Positions 32,808 through 40,986 of a stretch of DNA of 44,711 nt are shown here, piece after piece. The stretch is from assembly GCA_046537875.1 (NCBI GenBank), contig JBKHJZ010000008.1:1-44711 (forward strand), given 5' to 3'. Position 1 is the stretch's first letter. Every line of letters starts with the position of its first letter. Both the position numbers and the translations under genes were made by a program. The DNA comes from JBKHJZ01 sp046537875 (lineage in GTDB: Bacteria; Actinomycetota; Acidimicrobiia; Acidimicrobiales; VFJN01). Under the pieces are notes generated by a model that did not search any database, was not told the DNA's origin, and saw only the letters and a list, made by a program, of their open reading frames with translations.

Positions 32808-33620
32808 CTACCAGAGCTGATCGGTGTAGCGGTCGGTCCCCGGCACCGTGGGGACGAAGGGCGACGCCCAGCGGACGATGCCCCGGCCCGACCGCTCGAG
32901 CGCGTCGGCGTGGTGCCCGACCGCGGGCCACCACCGGTCGGGCTCGCTGTCGGCGAACCAGAGCTGGAGCTCCCGGTTCTCCACCCCGTCGGTGCCCGGC
33001 TGGGTCACCGGTGCATCGGGCGGCAGCGGGATCCCCGCGAACCGCAGCACCAGCGCCACGGCGGAGTCCGGGCCGAGCGACCAGCGCGGCGGATCGTCGT
33101 CGCCGGTCCGCTCCACCACCACTGCGCCGAGCGAGCGGAACGGGTGGTCGAGGGCCAGCTCGGCCGGTACGCCGTCGTCGTCGCGGGTGTCGGCGCCGAG
33201 GTACCGGTAGAGCAGGGTGTGGACGTGGTCGCGCTCGGGGAACATGCGGCCGTGCCGGTGCAGCCAGTGCACCTGCCGGGTCGACCAGTCGGTGTTCTCC
33301 CGGAAGCGGCCCTTGAGGGTCCAGTAGAGCGCCAGGTACGACCCGGCGCGGTCGTCCCCGAACAGCGGCGTGGCGCCCCGGGCGACCCGCAGGTCCTTGA
33401 GGTCCCGCGTGCACACCCACCGCCGCCCGGCGAAGTACCAGGGCCCGATCATGCAGCCCGCGTAGAAGTGGTCGCGCTCGTACCAGCGGTTGTAGGCCAC
33501 CTCGTGCCCACGGTGCGGCTCGACCAGCGTGAACAGTGCGCTGCCGAGCACGATCTCGCCGCCGAGATCCGCCTCGTCGGCGGGCGCGGCGGCGCCGGCG
33601 GTCGATGCGTCGGTGCTCAT
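32808..33620 (-). CDS. EthD-like (dimeric alpha/beta barrel) protein, unknown function
   Basis: A 270-residue protein whose N-terminal half resembles the EthD/ferredoxin-like fold (EVAYNRWYERDHFYAGCMIGP). The second half contains WLHRHGRMFPERDHVHTLLYRYLG and RFAGIPLPPDAP. No catalytic motif is recognised. ATG at 33618-33620 follows GGGGGAGGA closely. The gene starts 34 bases after the amidohydrolase stop on the same strand, so the two probably form an operon under the KstR-like operator at 34919. Confidence 0.7.
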   Translation of the reverse strand: MSTDASTAGAAAPADEADLGGEIVLGSALFTLVEPHRGHEVAYNRWYERDHFYAGCMIGPWYFAGRRWVCTRDLKDLRVARGATPLFGDDRAGSYLALYWTLKGRFRENTDWSTRQVHWLHRHGRMFPERDHVHTLLYRYLGADTRDDDGVPAELALDHPFRSLGAVVVERTGDDDPPRWSLGPDSAVALVLRFAGIPLPPDAPVTQPGTDGVENRELQLWFADSEPDRWWPAVGHHADALERSGRGIVRWASPFVPTVPGTDRYTDQLW

Positions 33621-33654
33621 GTCCTCCCCCTCGCGCGGCTCGCGGTCCGCGCCG

Positions 33655-34908
33655 TCACTCGTCGATGCCGAAGCGCCCGAGCCCGAAGGCCTCGATGGCG
33701 TTGCCCCGCAGCAGCTTGTAGGTCTCGGTCTCGTCGAGCCCGGCCTGCGCGCAGATGTCGGCGGCCACCTTCTTCGAGTGCGGGAACGTCGAGTCGGCGT
33801 GCGGGTAGTCGGTCTCGAAGCAGATCTGGTCGATGCCGATGACATCCCGGTTCCGGAGCCCGGTCTCGTCGTCGAACACGCACCCGTAGATGCGGCCCGC
33901 CAGGTAGCTGCTCGGCGGGTTGGGCAGCGCGGTGCCGAAGCTGTTGTCGCTGCGCTCGGCCCACAGCTTGTCGGCCCGCTCCAGCACGTAGGGCATCCAG
34001 CCCACCTGGCCCTCGGAGTAGGCGATCTTGAGGGTGGGGAACCGGTCGAGGGTGCCCGAGAAGATGTAGTCGAGCATCGACCCCATGGCGTTCTGGAACG
34101 TGAGCGTGGAGCTGACGATGAACGGGGCATCGGGCGAGGTGGCCGGCATGCGGGACGACGAGCCGATGTGCATGCACACCACCGTCTCGGTCTCCTGGCA
34201 GGCCGCGAAGAACGGGTCCCAGTGGCCGGAGTGGATGGACGGGAGGCCGAGGGGATGCGGGTTCTCGGAGAACGCGACCGCGTGGCTGCCCTTGGCGGCG
34301 CAGCGGTGGATCTCGGCGGCGGCGAGCTCGGCGCCCCACAGCGGGATCATCGTGAGCGGGATCAGTCGGCCGCGTCCGTCGCCGGCGCACCACTCGTCGA
34401 TCATCCAGTCGTTGTAGGCCGTGACGCAGGCCAGCGCGAGCTCGGGGTCACCGCCCTCCCGCTTGACGCCCTGCTCGTAGAACGTCTGGCCGCAGAACCG
34501 GGGGAGCGTGTTGGGGAAGCAGATCGACGCGTCGACGTGGTTGGCGTCCATGTCGGCGAGGCGTTCGGGCTGCTTCCAGCATCCCGGCCGGATCTCGTCG
34601 AAGGTGGTGGGGGTGACGTCGAGGTCGTCGAACCCGACTGCGGCCGACAGCTTGGGGAAGGGGTAGACGAGCCCGTCGTAGAGCCACCAGTCGCACCAGT
34701 CGCCGTCGTCGACGCCCTTCTCGAAGCTGAACACGCCGCCGGCGAAGCTGAACTTGGCGCGGTCCCGCTCGACGCGGGGTCCCCTGTCCCGATACCTGGC
34801 GGGCAGGCGCGACGACCACAGGTCGGGCGGCTCCACCACGTGGTCGTCGACCGAGATGATGCGGGGGATGTCGACCGCGGGGCCGGGCGGGCTGGCGGTC
34901 TCGCTCAT
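33655..34908 (-). CDS. Amidohydrolase family 2 protein
   Basis: A 417-residue TIM-barrel metal-dependent hydrolase of the amidohydrolase_2 group, which includes decarboxylases and lactonases. Metal-site segments are SVDDHVVEPPDLW, VVCMHIGSSSRMP and CFETDYPHADSTFPHS, with His and Asp in the expected order. The first motif is DxH-like rather than HxH. ATG at 34906-34908 is leaderless: TACAAT (reverse strand) lies 6 bases upstream and overlaps a KstR-like site. Relatives often lie in steroid, terpene and aromatic catabolic clusters of actinobacteria. The substrate is unknown. Confidence 0.9.
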   Translation of the reverse strand: MSETASPPGPAVDIPRIISVDDHVVEPPDLWSSRLPARYRDRGPRVERDRAKFSFAGGVFSFEKGVDDGDWCDWWLYDGLVYPFPKLSAAVGFDDLDVTPTTFDEIRPGCWKQPERLADMDANHVDASICFPNTLPRFCGQTFYEQGVKREGGDPELALACVTAYNDWMIDEWCAGDGRGRLIPLTMIPLWGAELAAAEIHRCAAKGSHAVAFSENPHPLGLPSIHSGHWDPFFAACQETETVVCMHIGSSSRMPATSPDAPFIVSSTLTFQNAMGSMLDYIFSGTLDRFPTLKIAYSEGQVGWMPYVLERADKLWAERSDNSFGTALPNPPSSYLAGRIYGCVFDDETGLRNRDVIGIDQICFETDYPHADSTFPHSKKVAADICAQAGLDETETYKLLRGNAIEAFGLGRFGIDE

Positions 34909-34914
34909 GGCCGG

Positions 34915-34944
34915 ATTGTAGAACCTGTTCTACCGGGCTGTCAG
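34915..34944 (-). promoter_or_regulatory. KstR-like operator overlapping the amidohydrolase promoter
   Basis: The 14-bp site TAGAAC-CT-GTTCTA (34919-34932) fits TnnAACnnGTTnnA, the consensus published for KstR. On the reverse strand CTGACA (34944-34939) is a good -35, 18 bases separate it from TACAAT (34920-34915), and 6 bases follow before the ATG. The operator overlaps the -10 by two bases. Confidence 0.65.
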
Positions 34945-35065
34945 CGGCTCGGGACATCCGGCACACGACCGGTGGCCGGCGCCCCCGAATCTTCTTGCAC
35001 ACCCGATGCGTCTAGTGTCGGCGGCACGTGACGGGAGAGGATGGCGCGGTGCCCGGGCAACGGCG

Positions 35066-36592
35066 ATGCCGGACGATCTGAGCAGCGGCGGAGCGCCGCC
35101 CCCGACCGACGGCGATCACGCGCCCGCCTCTCCGGAGGCGGGCGGCGACGGCACCACCGCTGCCGGAGAACCGGGGAGGGACGGCGCGGCGAGCGGCCGG
35201 CGGTTCGCGCTGGCCCCGATGGTGGTCATGGCCCTCGTCGCGCTGATCGACCAGGTCGACATCTCGGTGGCTCGGGGTGTGTTGCCCGTGCTCGAGGACG
35301 AGTGGCGGCTCAGCGACACCGAGCTGGGGCTCATCTCGTCGGTGTTCATCGTCGTCAGCGCGGTCGCCGTGATCCCCGCCGGGTACGTGGCCGACCACTA
35401 CCGCCGCAACCGGGTCATCGGCTTCACCCTGCTGAGCTGGAGCGGGCTCATCCTGCTGTCGGCCACCGCCGTCAACTACGCGCACCTGCTCGCAGCCCGT
35501 GCGGTCATGGGCATCGGCCAGGCGGTCGACGACCCGGCGTCCACCTCGTACCTGGGCGACAGCTACCCGTCCCGGATGCGGGCCCGGGTGTTCTCGCTGC
35601 AGCAGGTCAGCTTCTTCCTGGGCGGCGGCATCGGCTTGGCGCTCGGTGGGTGGATCGGCGAGTCGCTCGGATGGCGGTGGGCGTTCGCGCTCGTGGGCCT
35701 GCCCGGCGGCGCCCTGGTGGCGCTCGCCGTGTTCCGCCTGCGCGAGCCCCGGCGCGGCGAGGCCGAGCTGCCCGAGGAGATGACGTGGGAGCAGATCGAG
35801 GCGCTCCCGCCGCGCCCGCCCACCGGCGTCGCCCGCGGGGCCGAGGGCCTGACGCTGCGGCAGTTCGGGCGCCTCGCGGCGACCGAGCTGGCCAGCGAGC
35901 TGCGCATGATCTTCCGCATCCGCACGATGCGCTACGTGCTCGTGGGCGTCGCCGCGCTGCTGTTCACCGTGTCGGGCATCTCCGCCTGGCTCGCCCTCTA
36001 CCACGACCGCTACTCGGGCATGTCGATCACGCAGGCGACCGCGGTGACCGGCGGCCTGCTCGGCGTCGGCGGGCTGATCGGGACGCTCGGCGGGGGAGCG
36101 TTCTCCGACCGGTTCCACCGGCGCTGGATGGGAGGCCGGGTGGTGATCGTCGTGTGGTCGGCGGTGGCCTGCGCCGTGCTGTTCATGACGTCGTTCGCGA
36201 TCCAGTCGGTGGCGCTGCGGGTGGGGCTGCAGTTCGTCGGGGTCACGGCCGCCGCCGGGGCCGCCCCCGGCCTGCGGGCGGCCATGCTCGACGTGGTCCC
36301 GCCCGACTCACGGGGCGTGGGTGCCTCGGCCATGACCCTGACCACCCAGGTCTGCGGGGTGGCGTTGGCCCCGGTGCTGGTCGGCAGCCTGTCGACGCTC
36401 ACCGGCTCGCTGGTGACCGCGTTCTACCTGGTCTTCCCGCCGGTGATCCTGGGCCTGCTCCTGCTGCTGCGCGCCCGCCACACGCTGGAGCAGGACGCGC
36501 AGGCGATCATCACGGCGATCGTGGAGGAGAACCAGCGGCTCGCGGAGGAGCGGGCCGAGATCGAGGCGGAGGAGGAGCTGGCCCACGGGTGA
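35066..36592 (+). CDS. Major facilitator superfamily transporter
   Basis: A 508-residue MFS transporter with about 12 hydrophobic helices. After a disordered N-terminal tail of about 45 residues come VVMALVALIDQVDISVARGVLPVLEDEW and the loop-2/3 signature AGYVADHYRRNRVIG; the second half has LGGGAFSDRFHRRWMGGRV. It resembles the Spinster-like (sphingolipid transporter) class of bacterial MFS. The substrate is unknown. ATG at 35066 is a conservative start; ATG at 35006 in the same frame is possible, and TAGTGT at 35013-35018 looks like a -10 that argues against it. A charged coiled C-terminal tail (EENQRLAEERAEIEAEEE) ends the protein. Confidence 0.88.
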   Translation: MPDDLSSGGAPPPTDGDHAPASPEAGGDGTTAAGEPGRDGAASGRRFALAPMVVMALVALIDQVDISVARGVLPVLEDEWRLSDTELGLISSVFIVVSAVAVIPAGYVADHYRRNRVIGFTLLSWSGLILLSATAVNYAHLLAARAVMGIGQAVDDPASTSYLGDSYPSRMRARVFSLQQVSFFLGGGIGLALGGWIGESLGWRWAFALVGLPGGALVALAVFRLREPRRGEAELPEEMTWEQIEALPPRPPTGVARGAEGLTLRQFGRLAATELASELRMIFRIRTMRYVLVGVAALLFTVSGISAWLALYHDRYSGMSITQATAVTGGLLGVGGLIGTLGGGAFSDRFHRRWMGGRVVIVVWSAVACAVLFMTSFAIQSVALRVGLQFVGVTAAAGAAPGLRAAMLDVVPPDSRGVGASAMTLTTQVCGVALAPVLVGSLSTLTGSLVTAFYLVFPPVILGLLLLLRARHTLEQDAQAIITAIVEENQRLAEERAEIEAEEELAHG

Positions 36593-36613
36593 GGTCAGGA
36601 CCGCGGCGCGCCG

Positions 36614-36643
36614 TGATGCTCCTGATGCGGTATCATCGTCATC
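36614..36643 (+). promoter_or_regulatory. Toxin-antitoxin promoter with TGATG half-sites
   Basis: TATCAT (36631-36636) lies 7 bases before the ATG at 36644. TGATG occurs at 36614 and 36623 and its complement CATCA at 36640, so the -10 is flanked by half-sites that a ribbon-helix-helix antitoxin could bind for autoregulation. Confidence 0.4.
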
Positions 36644-36898
36644 ATGCGCACCACGGTCGCGGTCGACGACAACCTGCTGGCCGCAGCAAAGCAGCGGGCG
36701 CACGAGCGTGGGGTCTCGCTCGGCACGGTCATCGAGGATGCGCTGCGGGCCACGCTCATGCGCGCCCCGCAGCGTGAACGCCCGGCGATCCCTGTGTTTC
36801 GCGAGGGGACGGGCGTGCGTCCCGGCATCGACGTGACGTCCACTCGGGCTCTCCTCGAGGCGCTCGATGCCGATCGCGCACTCGACGAGCTTCGGTGA
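36644..36898 (+). CDS. VapB-like antitoxin (ribbon-helix-helix)
   Basis: An 84-residue antitoxin. The N-terminus MRTTVAVDDNLLAAAKQRAH followed by GVSLGTVIEDALRATL is a typical ribbon-helix-helix DNA-binding fold of VapB proteins. The C-terminal 40 residues (RPGIDVTSTRALLEALDADR) would wrap the toxin. The stop overlaps the start of the PIN-domain gene by 4 bases (GTGA), a tight two-gene operon. Confidence 0.88.
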   Translation: MRTTVAVDDNLLAAAKQRAHERGVSLGTVIEDALRATLMRAPQRERPAIPVFREGTGVRPGIDVTSTRALLEALDADRALDELR

Positions 36899-37344
36899 TC
36901 CTGATCGATGTGAACGTCATGGTGGCGGCGCACCGTGCCGATCACCCGCACCATGAGCTGGTCCATCCCTGGTTCGCCGCGCTGACATCGGGCGACGAGC
37001 AGTTCTGGGTCCCCGGCCCGGTGTGGGCGTCGTTCGTCCGCATCACCACGAGCCGCCGGATCTTCGAGGTACCGACACCGGTGGACGACGCCTTCGACTT
37101 CGTGCGGGCGGTGCGGGCGCAACCCAACCACCAGGCAGTCGTGCCGACCGAGCGCCACATCGAGCTGTTCGAGTCGCTGTGCCGCGAGTACGACGCACTG
37201 GGCGATCTGTCCGCCGACGCCTACGTCGCCGCCATGGCTCTCGATCTCGGGTGCACTGTCGTCTCCCTGGATCGCGACTTCGCCCGGTTCAGCAGGCTTC
37301 CGTGGCTCCGCCCGGGTGAGTCATCGTCCAGACCTACGCCGTGA
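36895..37344 (+). CDS. VapC-like PIN-domain toxin ribonuclease
   Basis: A 149-residue PIN-domain protein, a metal-dependent RNase that would cleave tRNA or rRNA when released from its antitoxin. MILIDVNVMVAAHRADHPHH gives the first acidic residue (Asp5), PVWASFVRITTSRRIF is the conserved middle motif of the Mtu_PIN subgroup, and LSADAYVAAMALDLGCTVVSLDRDFARF (two parts: SADAYVAAMA and SLDRDFARF) holds the later acidic residues. It starts with GTG at 36895 in overlap with the antitoxin stop. The acidic residues look intact, so the pair is probably functional. Confidence 0.88.
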   Translation: MILIDVNVMVAAHRADHPHHELVHPWFAALTSGDEQFWVPGPVWASFVRITTSRRIFEVPTPVDDAFDFVRAVRAQPNHQAVVPTERHIELFESLCREYDALGDLSADAYVAAMALDLGCTVVSLDRDFARFSRLPWLRPGESSSRPTP

Positions 37345-37357
37345 CCGGGTGCCGGGA

Positions 37358-37714
37358 TCACGGTCGGAGCGCAGCGCGCACGAGGCGCAGTGCCGCCTCG
37401 GGGGTGAGCCCCAGATCGCGCGCGCGGGCGGCATAGGCGTCGGCTGCGGCGCGCGCGGCGCCGGCCGGCACCGGTGCGGAATCTGCGACGAACGTGCCCC
37501 GCCGGCCCTGGCTGTGCACCACGCCGAGCGCCTCGAGCTCGCGGTACGCCCTGGCCACCGTGTTGGGGGCGAGGCCGAGGTTGGCGGCGAGCGCCCGCAC
37601 CGTCGGCAGGCGGCTCCCCGGGCCGAGCGTGCCGTCGGCCACCGCCCGCTCGATGGCCGACCGCACCTGGTCGTACGGCGGCACCCCCGACGAGGGGTCG
37701 ATGCGGATGATCAC
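37358..37714 (-). CDS. Short GntR-family regulator (YtrA type)
   Basis: A 118-residue GntR regulator with only the winged helix and a short C-terminal helical tail, as in the YtrA subfamily. PPYDQVRSAIERAVADGTLGPGSRLPTVRALA is the family N-terminus (given as two parts: PPYDQVRSAIERAV and GSRLPTVRALAANLGLAPNT), with ARAYRELEALGVVHSQGRRG as the wing. GTG at 37712-37714 overlaps the stop of the upstream membrane gene by 4 bases, so it is co-expressed with that gene. YtrA regulators usually control an adjacent membrane or transporter operon. Confidence 0.9.
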   Translation of the reverse strand: MIIRIDPSSGVPPYDQVRSAIERAVADGTLGPGSRLPTVRALAANLGLAPNTVARAYRELEALGVVHSQGRRGTFVADSAPVPAGAARAAADAYAARARDLGLTPEAALRLVRAALRP

Positions 37715-38379
37715 GGCGTGGCCGGCCTGGTGTCCCAGAGCCGCTCGCGGACACGTCGCCGCCGCCGGCGCTCCAGCACGGCCGGAATCACGGCGAGGGC
37801 CATCGCGAGCCACCCGCCGATCGGCAGCACGGCGCCCGCCACGGCGCCGCAGATCAGGCTGGGCCCGGGCACGCCGGCGACGACGGTGCTGCTGACCAGA
37901 TCCCCCTTGATCTCGTCGCGCACCGCGAGCGCGGCCGGCGAGGCGGCGGGTTGGGGGGAACGGACCAGCAGCCGGCCCGCACCCTCGGTGAGGACGACGC
38001 CGATCGCGCTCACGACCCAACCCACGACGATGTCCCGCCGGGCTGCGAACGGGCTCTGCGCACCCACGGCGAGGTAGACACCCAGGGCCCCCGTGGCCAG
38101 GGCGAACACGACGGCGGACCACCACCGCATCATCGGCGGCAGGTAGTCGTCGAGGATCGGAGGCCGGAGGTGCGCGACCCGCGGCTCGCCCGGTGTCGCA
38201 CGTGCCCCCCGGCCGATCGCGAGCGTGGTGCCGAGTGCCCCGGCGAGCGCCGTTGCGACAAAGATCGCCGTGAACAATGCGAGCAGCATGCCGGGGGATC
38301 CGGCGCTCCCCATGTCGATCCAGACGTAGTAGACGCTCACGCCGACAAGCGCGCTGACGGTTCGACTGTAGCAATACAA
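37711..38379 (-). CDS. Membrane protein co-transcribed with the GntR regulator
   Basis: A protein of up to 222 residues with about six hydrophobic segments (MLLALFTAIFVATALAGAL, WWSAVVFALATGALGVYLAV, IVVGWVVSAIGVVLTEGA, and a C-terminal AVLPIGGWLAMALAVIPAVL) ending in an Arg-rich tail. No family is recognised with confidence; such proteins often sit beside YtrA regulators. The start is uncertain: TTG at 38379 has a -10 like TAATCT (reverse strand, 38399-38394) about 14 bases upstream, while GTG at 38340 or ATG at 38313 are alternatives. It is divergent from the aldehyde dehydrogenase gene across a shared palindrome. Confidence 0.7.
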   Translation of the reverse strand: MYCYSRTVSALVGVSVYYVWIDMGSAGSPGMLLALFTAIFVATALAGALGTTLAIGRGARATPGEPRVAHLRPPILDDYLPPMMRWWSAVVFALATGALGVYLAVGAQSPFAARRDIVVGWVVSAIGVVLTEGAGRLLVRSPQPAASPAALAVRDEIKGDLVSSTVVAGVPGPSLICGAVAGAVLPIGGWLAMALAVIPAVLERRRRRRVRERLWDTRPATP

Positions 38380-38386
38380 AACCGGC

Positions 38387-38418
38387 TTGCCGGAGATTAG
38401 AACGCGTTCTAATCTCCG
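38387..38418. promoter_or_regulatory. 28-bp perfect palindrome with KstR-like core and embedded -10 elements
   Basis: Positions 38391-38418 form a perfect 28-bp palindrome centred between 38404 and 38405. Its core TAGAAC-GC-GTTCTA (38398-38411) fits TnnAACnnGTTnnA. On the forward strand TTGCCG (38387-38392), 17 bases, TAATCT (38410-38415) and 8 bases to the ATG at 38424 make a good leaderless promoter. The mirror TAATCT (38399-38394) faces the membrane-protein gene. One bound dimer could block both directions. Confidence 0.7.
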
Positions 38419-38423
38419 CCGGG

Positions 38424-39881
38424 ATGGGCGACGACCACCGTGTGCTCGTGGGGGGCGATCGGGCGGCCGGTGATCGCGGTGCCTACGACGTGGTCAACCC
38501 GGCGACCGAGGAGATCGTGGGGCTCGCCCCCGAGTGCTCGGTCGAGCAGGTGGAGGCGGCCGCCGAGGCCGCGGCCGAGGCGTTCGGGCCGTGGAGCCGC
38601 ACCCGTCCCGAGGAGCGGGCCGACCTGCTCGACCGGCTGGCCGACCGGCTCGCCGAGCGCTCGGACGACCTGGTGCCCCTCGTGCAGGCCGAGACGGGCG
38701 CCACCCTGCGGGTGACGACGACCATGCAGGTTCCCCAGACCGTCGACCGCCTCCGCCGCTACGCGCGCGGGGCGCTCGAACCGCACACGATCCCGCTGGC
38801 GCCCGCCGAGATGGGATCGACCGCACTGGCGCCGGGGGGACTGCTCGGGTCGGTGGCCGAACGGCGCCCGGTCGGGGTGGTCGCCTGCATCACGCCCTAC
38901 AACTTCCCGCTGGTCAACATGGCGGGGAAGGTGGGGCCCGCCCTGGCCATGGGCAACACCGTGGTGGTCAAGCCGGCACCGCAGGACCCGCTCGCCGTGC
39001 TGGCCTTCGCCGATGCGGTGGTCGACGCGGGGTTCCCGCCCGGCGTGGTGAACATCGTCACCGGGAGCGGCGCCGAGGTGGGGGAGGCGCTCGTGGCCTC
39101 ACGGCACGTCGACATGGTCAGCTTCACCGGCTCGACGGCGGTGGGGCGCCGGATCGGGCAGGTCGCGGGCCACGACGTCAAGCGGCTGCTGCTCGAGCTC
39201 GGCGGCAAGGGCGCTGCGCTCGTGTTCGACGACGCCGATGTCCCCACGGCGGTGGGCGCGATCGCCAGCACCTGGGCGTTCCACTCCGGGCAGATCTGCA
39301 CGGCGCCCACGCGGGTCATCGCCCAGCGCGGCGTCCACGACCAGGTGGTGGCCGGGCTCCGGGCCGCGGCCGGGCGGATGACCGTCGGTGACCCGCTCGC
39401 CGCCGACACGGTGGTCGGCCCGGTCGTCTCGGCGGCCCAGCGCGATCGGATCGAGGCCCACGTGCGCTCCGGTGCCGACGAGGGGGGCGAGGTGGTGGTG
39501 GGCGGCGAGCGGCCCGACATGCCGCGCGGCTTCTACGTCGCCCCCACGCTCCTCGCGGGCTGCAAGCCCGGCATGTCGGTGGTCCAGCAGGAGATCTTCG
39601 GCCCCGTCGTGGTGGCCCTCTCCTTCGACGACGAGGACGAGGGTGTCGCCCTGGCGAACGCCACGGATTTCGGGCTCAACGACTACGTGTTCACCGGCGA
39701 CACGGCCCGGGGCATGCGGGTGGCCCGGCAGCTCCGCACCGGCAGCGTCGCGATCAACACGGCGCAGCAGAGCCAGGAGGCACCGTTCGGCGGCTTCAAG
39801 CTGTCGGGGGTGGGGCGTGACCGGGGCGTGTTCGCCATGCACGCCTACAGCGAGCTGCAGTCGATCGTCTGGCCGGGGTGA
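38424..39881 (+). CDS. NAD(P)-dependent aldehyde dehydrogenase
   Basis: A 485-residue aldehyde dehydrogenase that oxidises an aldehyde to a carboxylic acid. The Rossmann region shows VACITPYNFPLVNM and VVKPAPQDPLAVLAF. The general-base Glu lies in LELGGKGAALVF and the nucleophilic Cys in FHSGQICTAPTRV. The cofactor Glu region (EIFGPVVVALSFDDEDEGV) and C-terminal PFGGFKLSGVGRD are normal. ATG at 38424 follows the KstR-like palindrome by 5 bases. The alcohol dehydrogenase gene starts 9 bases downstream, and together they would take an alcohol to an acid. Confidence 0.94.
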   Translation: MGDDHRVLVGGDRAAGDRGAYDVVNPATEEIVGLAPECSVEQVEAAAEAAAEAFGPWSRTRPEERADLLDRLADRLAERSDDLVPLVQAETGATLRVTTTMQVPQTVDRLRRYARGALEPHTIPLAPAEMGSTALAPGGLLGSVAERRPVGVVACITPYNFPLVNMAGKVGPALAMGNTVVVKPAPQDPLAVLAFADAVVDAGFPPGVVNIVTGSGAEVGEALVASRHVDMVSFTGSTAVGRRIGQVAGHDVKRLLLELGGKGAALVFDDADVPTAVGAIASTWAFHSGQICTAPTRVIAQRGVHDQVVAGLRAAAGRMTVGDPLAADTVVGPVVSAAQRDRIEAHVRSGADEGGEVVVGGERPDMPRGFYVAPTLLAGCKPGMSVVQQEIFGPVVVALSFDDEDEGVALANATDFGLNDYVFTGDTARGMRVARQLRTGSVAINTAQQSQEAPFGGFKLSGVGRDRGVFAMHAYSELQSIVWPG

Positions 39882-39890
39882 GGGGGACCG

Positions 39891-40967
39891 ATGAGGGGCA
39901 TCGTCTGGACCGGCGAGCTGGAGGTGCGCGACGACGTCGAGGTGCGGGACCCGCGGCCGCACGAGGTGCTCGTGCGCATCGTCGACGCCGGACTGTGCCA
40001 CAGCGACGTGTCGGTCATCGACGGGACGATCCCGTTCCCCACGCCCGTGGTGCTGGGCCACGAGGGGGCCGGGGTGGTCGAGCAGGTCGGCGACGCGGTG
40101 ACCAAGGTGAGCGTCGGCGACCACGTGGTGCTCACCACCCTCGGCAACTGCGGGCGGTGTGCCGCCTGCGACCGCGGCCAGCCCACCATGTGCCGCGACA
40201 CGATGGGGCGCCTCGGCCGCCCGTTCACGGTCGGCGGCGAGAGGGCCTTCAGCTTCGCCAACACCGGCGTGTTCACCGAGCGGGTCGTGGTCACCGAGAC
40301 CCAGGCGGTGGTCATCGACCCCGACGTGCCGTTCACCGCGGCGTGCCTCATCGGCTGCGCGATCGTCACCGGTGCCGGCGCCGTGCTCAACCGGGCGAAG
40401 GTGCAACCCGGCCAGAGCGTGGTGGTGATCGGGGCCGGGGGCATCGGCCAGGCGGCCATCCAGGGCGCGCGGCTCGCGGCCGCCGGGCGGATCGTGGTGA
40501 TCGACGCCAACCCGGCCAAGGAGGCGATCGCCCGGCAGTTCGGGGCGACAGACTTCGTCGACGCCAGCGCGGTCGACGACGCGGTGGCGGCCGTGAAGGA
40601 GCGGGGTCTCGGCACCGGGGTGGATCACGTGATCGAGTGCGTCGGCAACCCGGCGCTCATCCGTCAGGGGATCGAGCTGCTCGACTGGGGCGGCACGCTC
40701 ACGTTGCTGGGGGTGCCGAAGCTCGGCAGCGAGGCCAGCTTCGTGGTCAACGATCTCTACAACGACCGCTCGATCCTCGGGTGCCGCTACGGATCGACCC
40801 GCCCGCACCACGACATCCCCCTGTTCGTGGGCTTCTACCGGGACGGGCGGCTGCAGCTCGACGAGATGGTCAGCCACGTCTACCCGCTCGACGGGATCAC
40901 CCAGGCCCTCGACGACCTCCACCACGGCAAGCTCAACCGGGGCGTGCTGTCGGTGACCACCGCGTGA
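39891..40967 (+). CDS. Zinc-dependent alcohol dehydrogenase (MDR family)
   Basis: A 358-residue medium-chain dehydrogenase. The catalytic zinc ligands are in AGLCHSDVSV and LGHEGAGVVEQVG. The structural zinc lobe has four Cys in NCGRCAACDRGQPTMC. The NAD(P)-binding loop VVVIGAGGIGQAAIQGARLAA is followed by IVVIDAN, where Asp favours NAD. The protein is complete and resembles class III-like or mycothiol/NDMA-type actinobacterial enzymes. GAGGGGGA lies a few bases before ATG 39891. It would oxidise the alcohol that feeds the aldehyde dehydrogenase upstream. Confidence 0.94.
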   Translation: MRGIVWTGELEVRDDVEVRDPRPHEVLVRIVDAGLCHSDVSVIDGTIPFPTPVVLGHEGAGVVEQVGDAVTKVSVGDHVVLTTLGNCGRCAACDRGQPTMCRDTMGRLGRPFTVGGERAFSFANTGVFTERVVVTETQAVVIDPDVPFTAACLIGCAIVTGAGAVLNRAKVQPGQSVVVIGAGGIGQAAIQGARLAAAGRIVVIDANPAKEAIARQFGATDFVDASAVDDAVAAVKERGLGTGVDHVIECVGNPALIRQGIELLDWGGTLTLLGVPKLGSEASFVVNDLYNDRSILGCRYGSTRPHHDIPLFVGFYRDGRLQLDEMVSHVYPLDGITQALDDLHHGKLNRGVLSVTTA

Positions 40968-40986
40968 GCCACCCAGGAGGCACTCC

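Noticed and set aside
38341..38380. A tRNA-like GGTTCGA stretch
   Set aside because: The sequence reads ggttcgactg without acceptor or anticodon stems around it.
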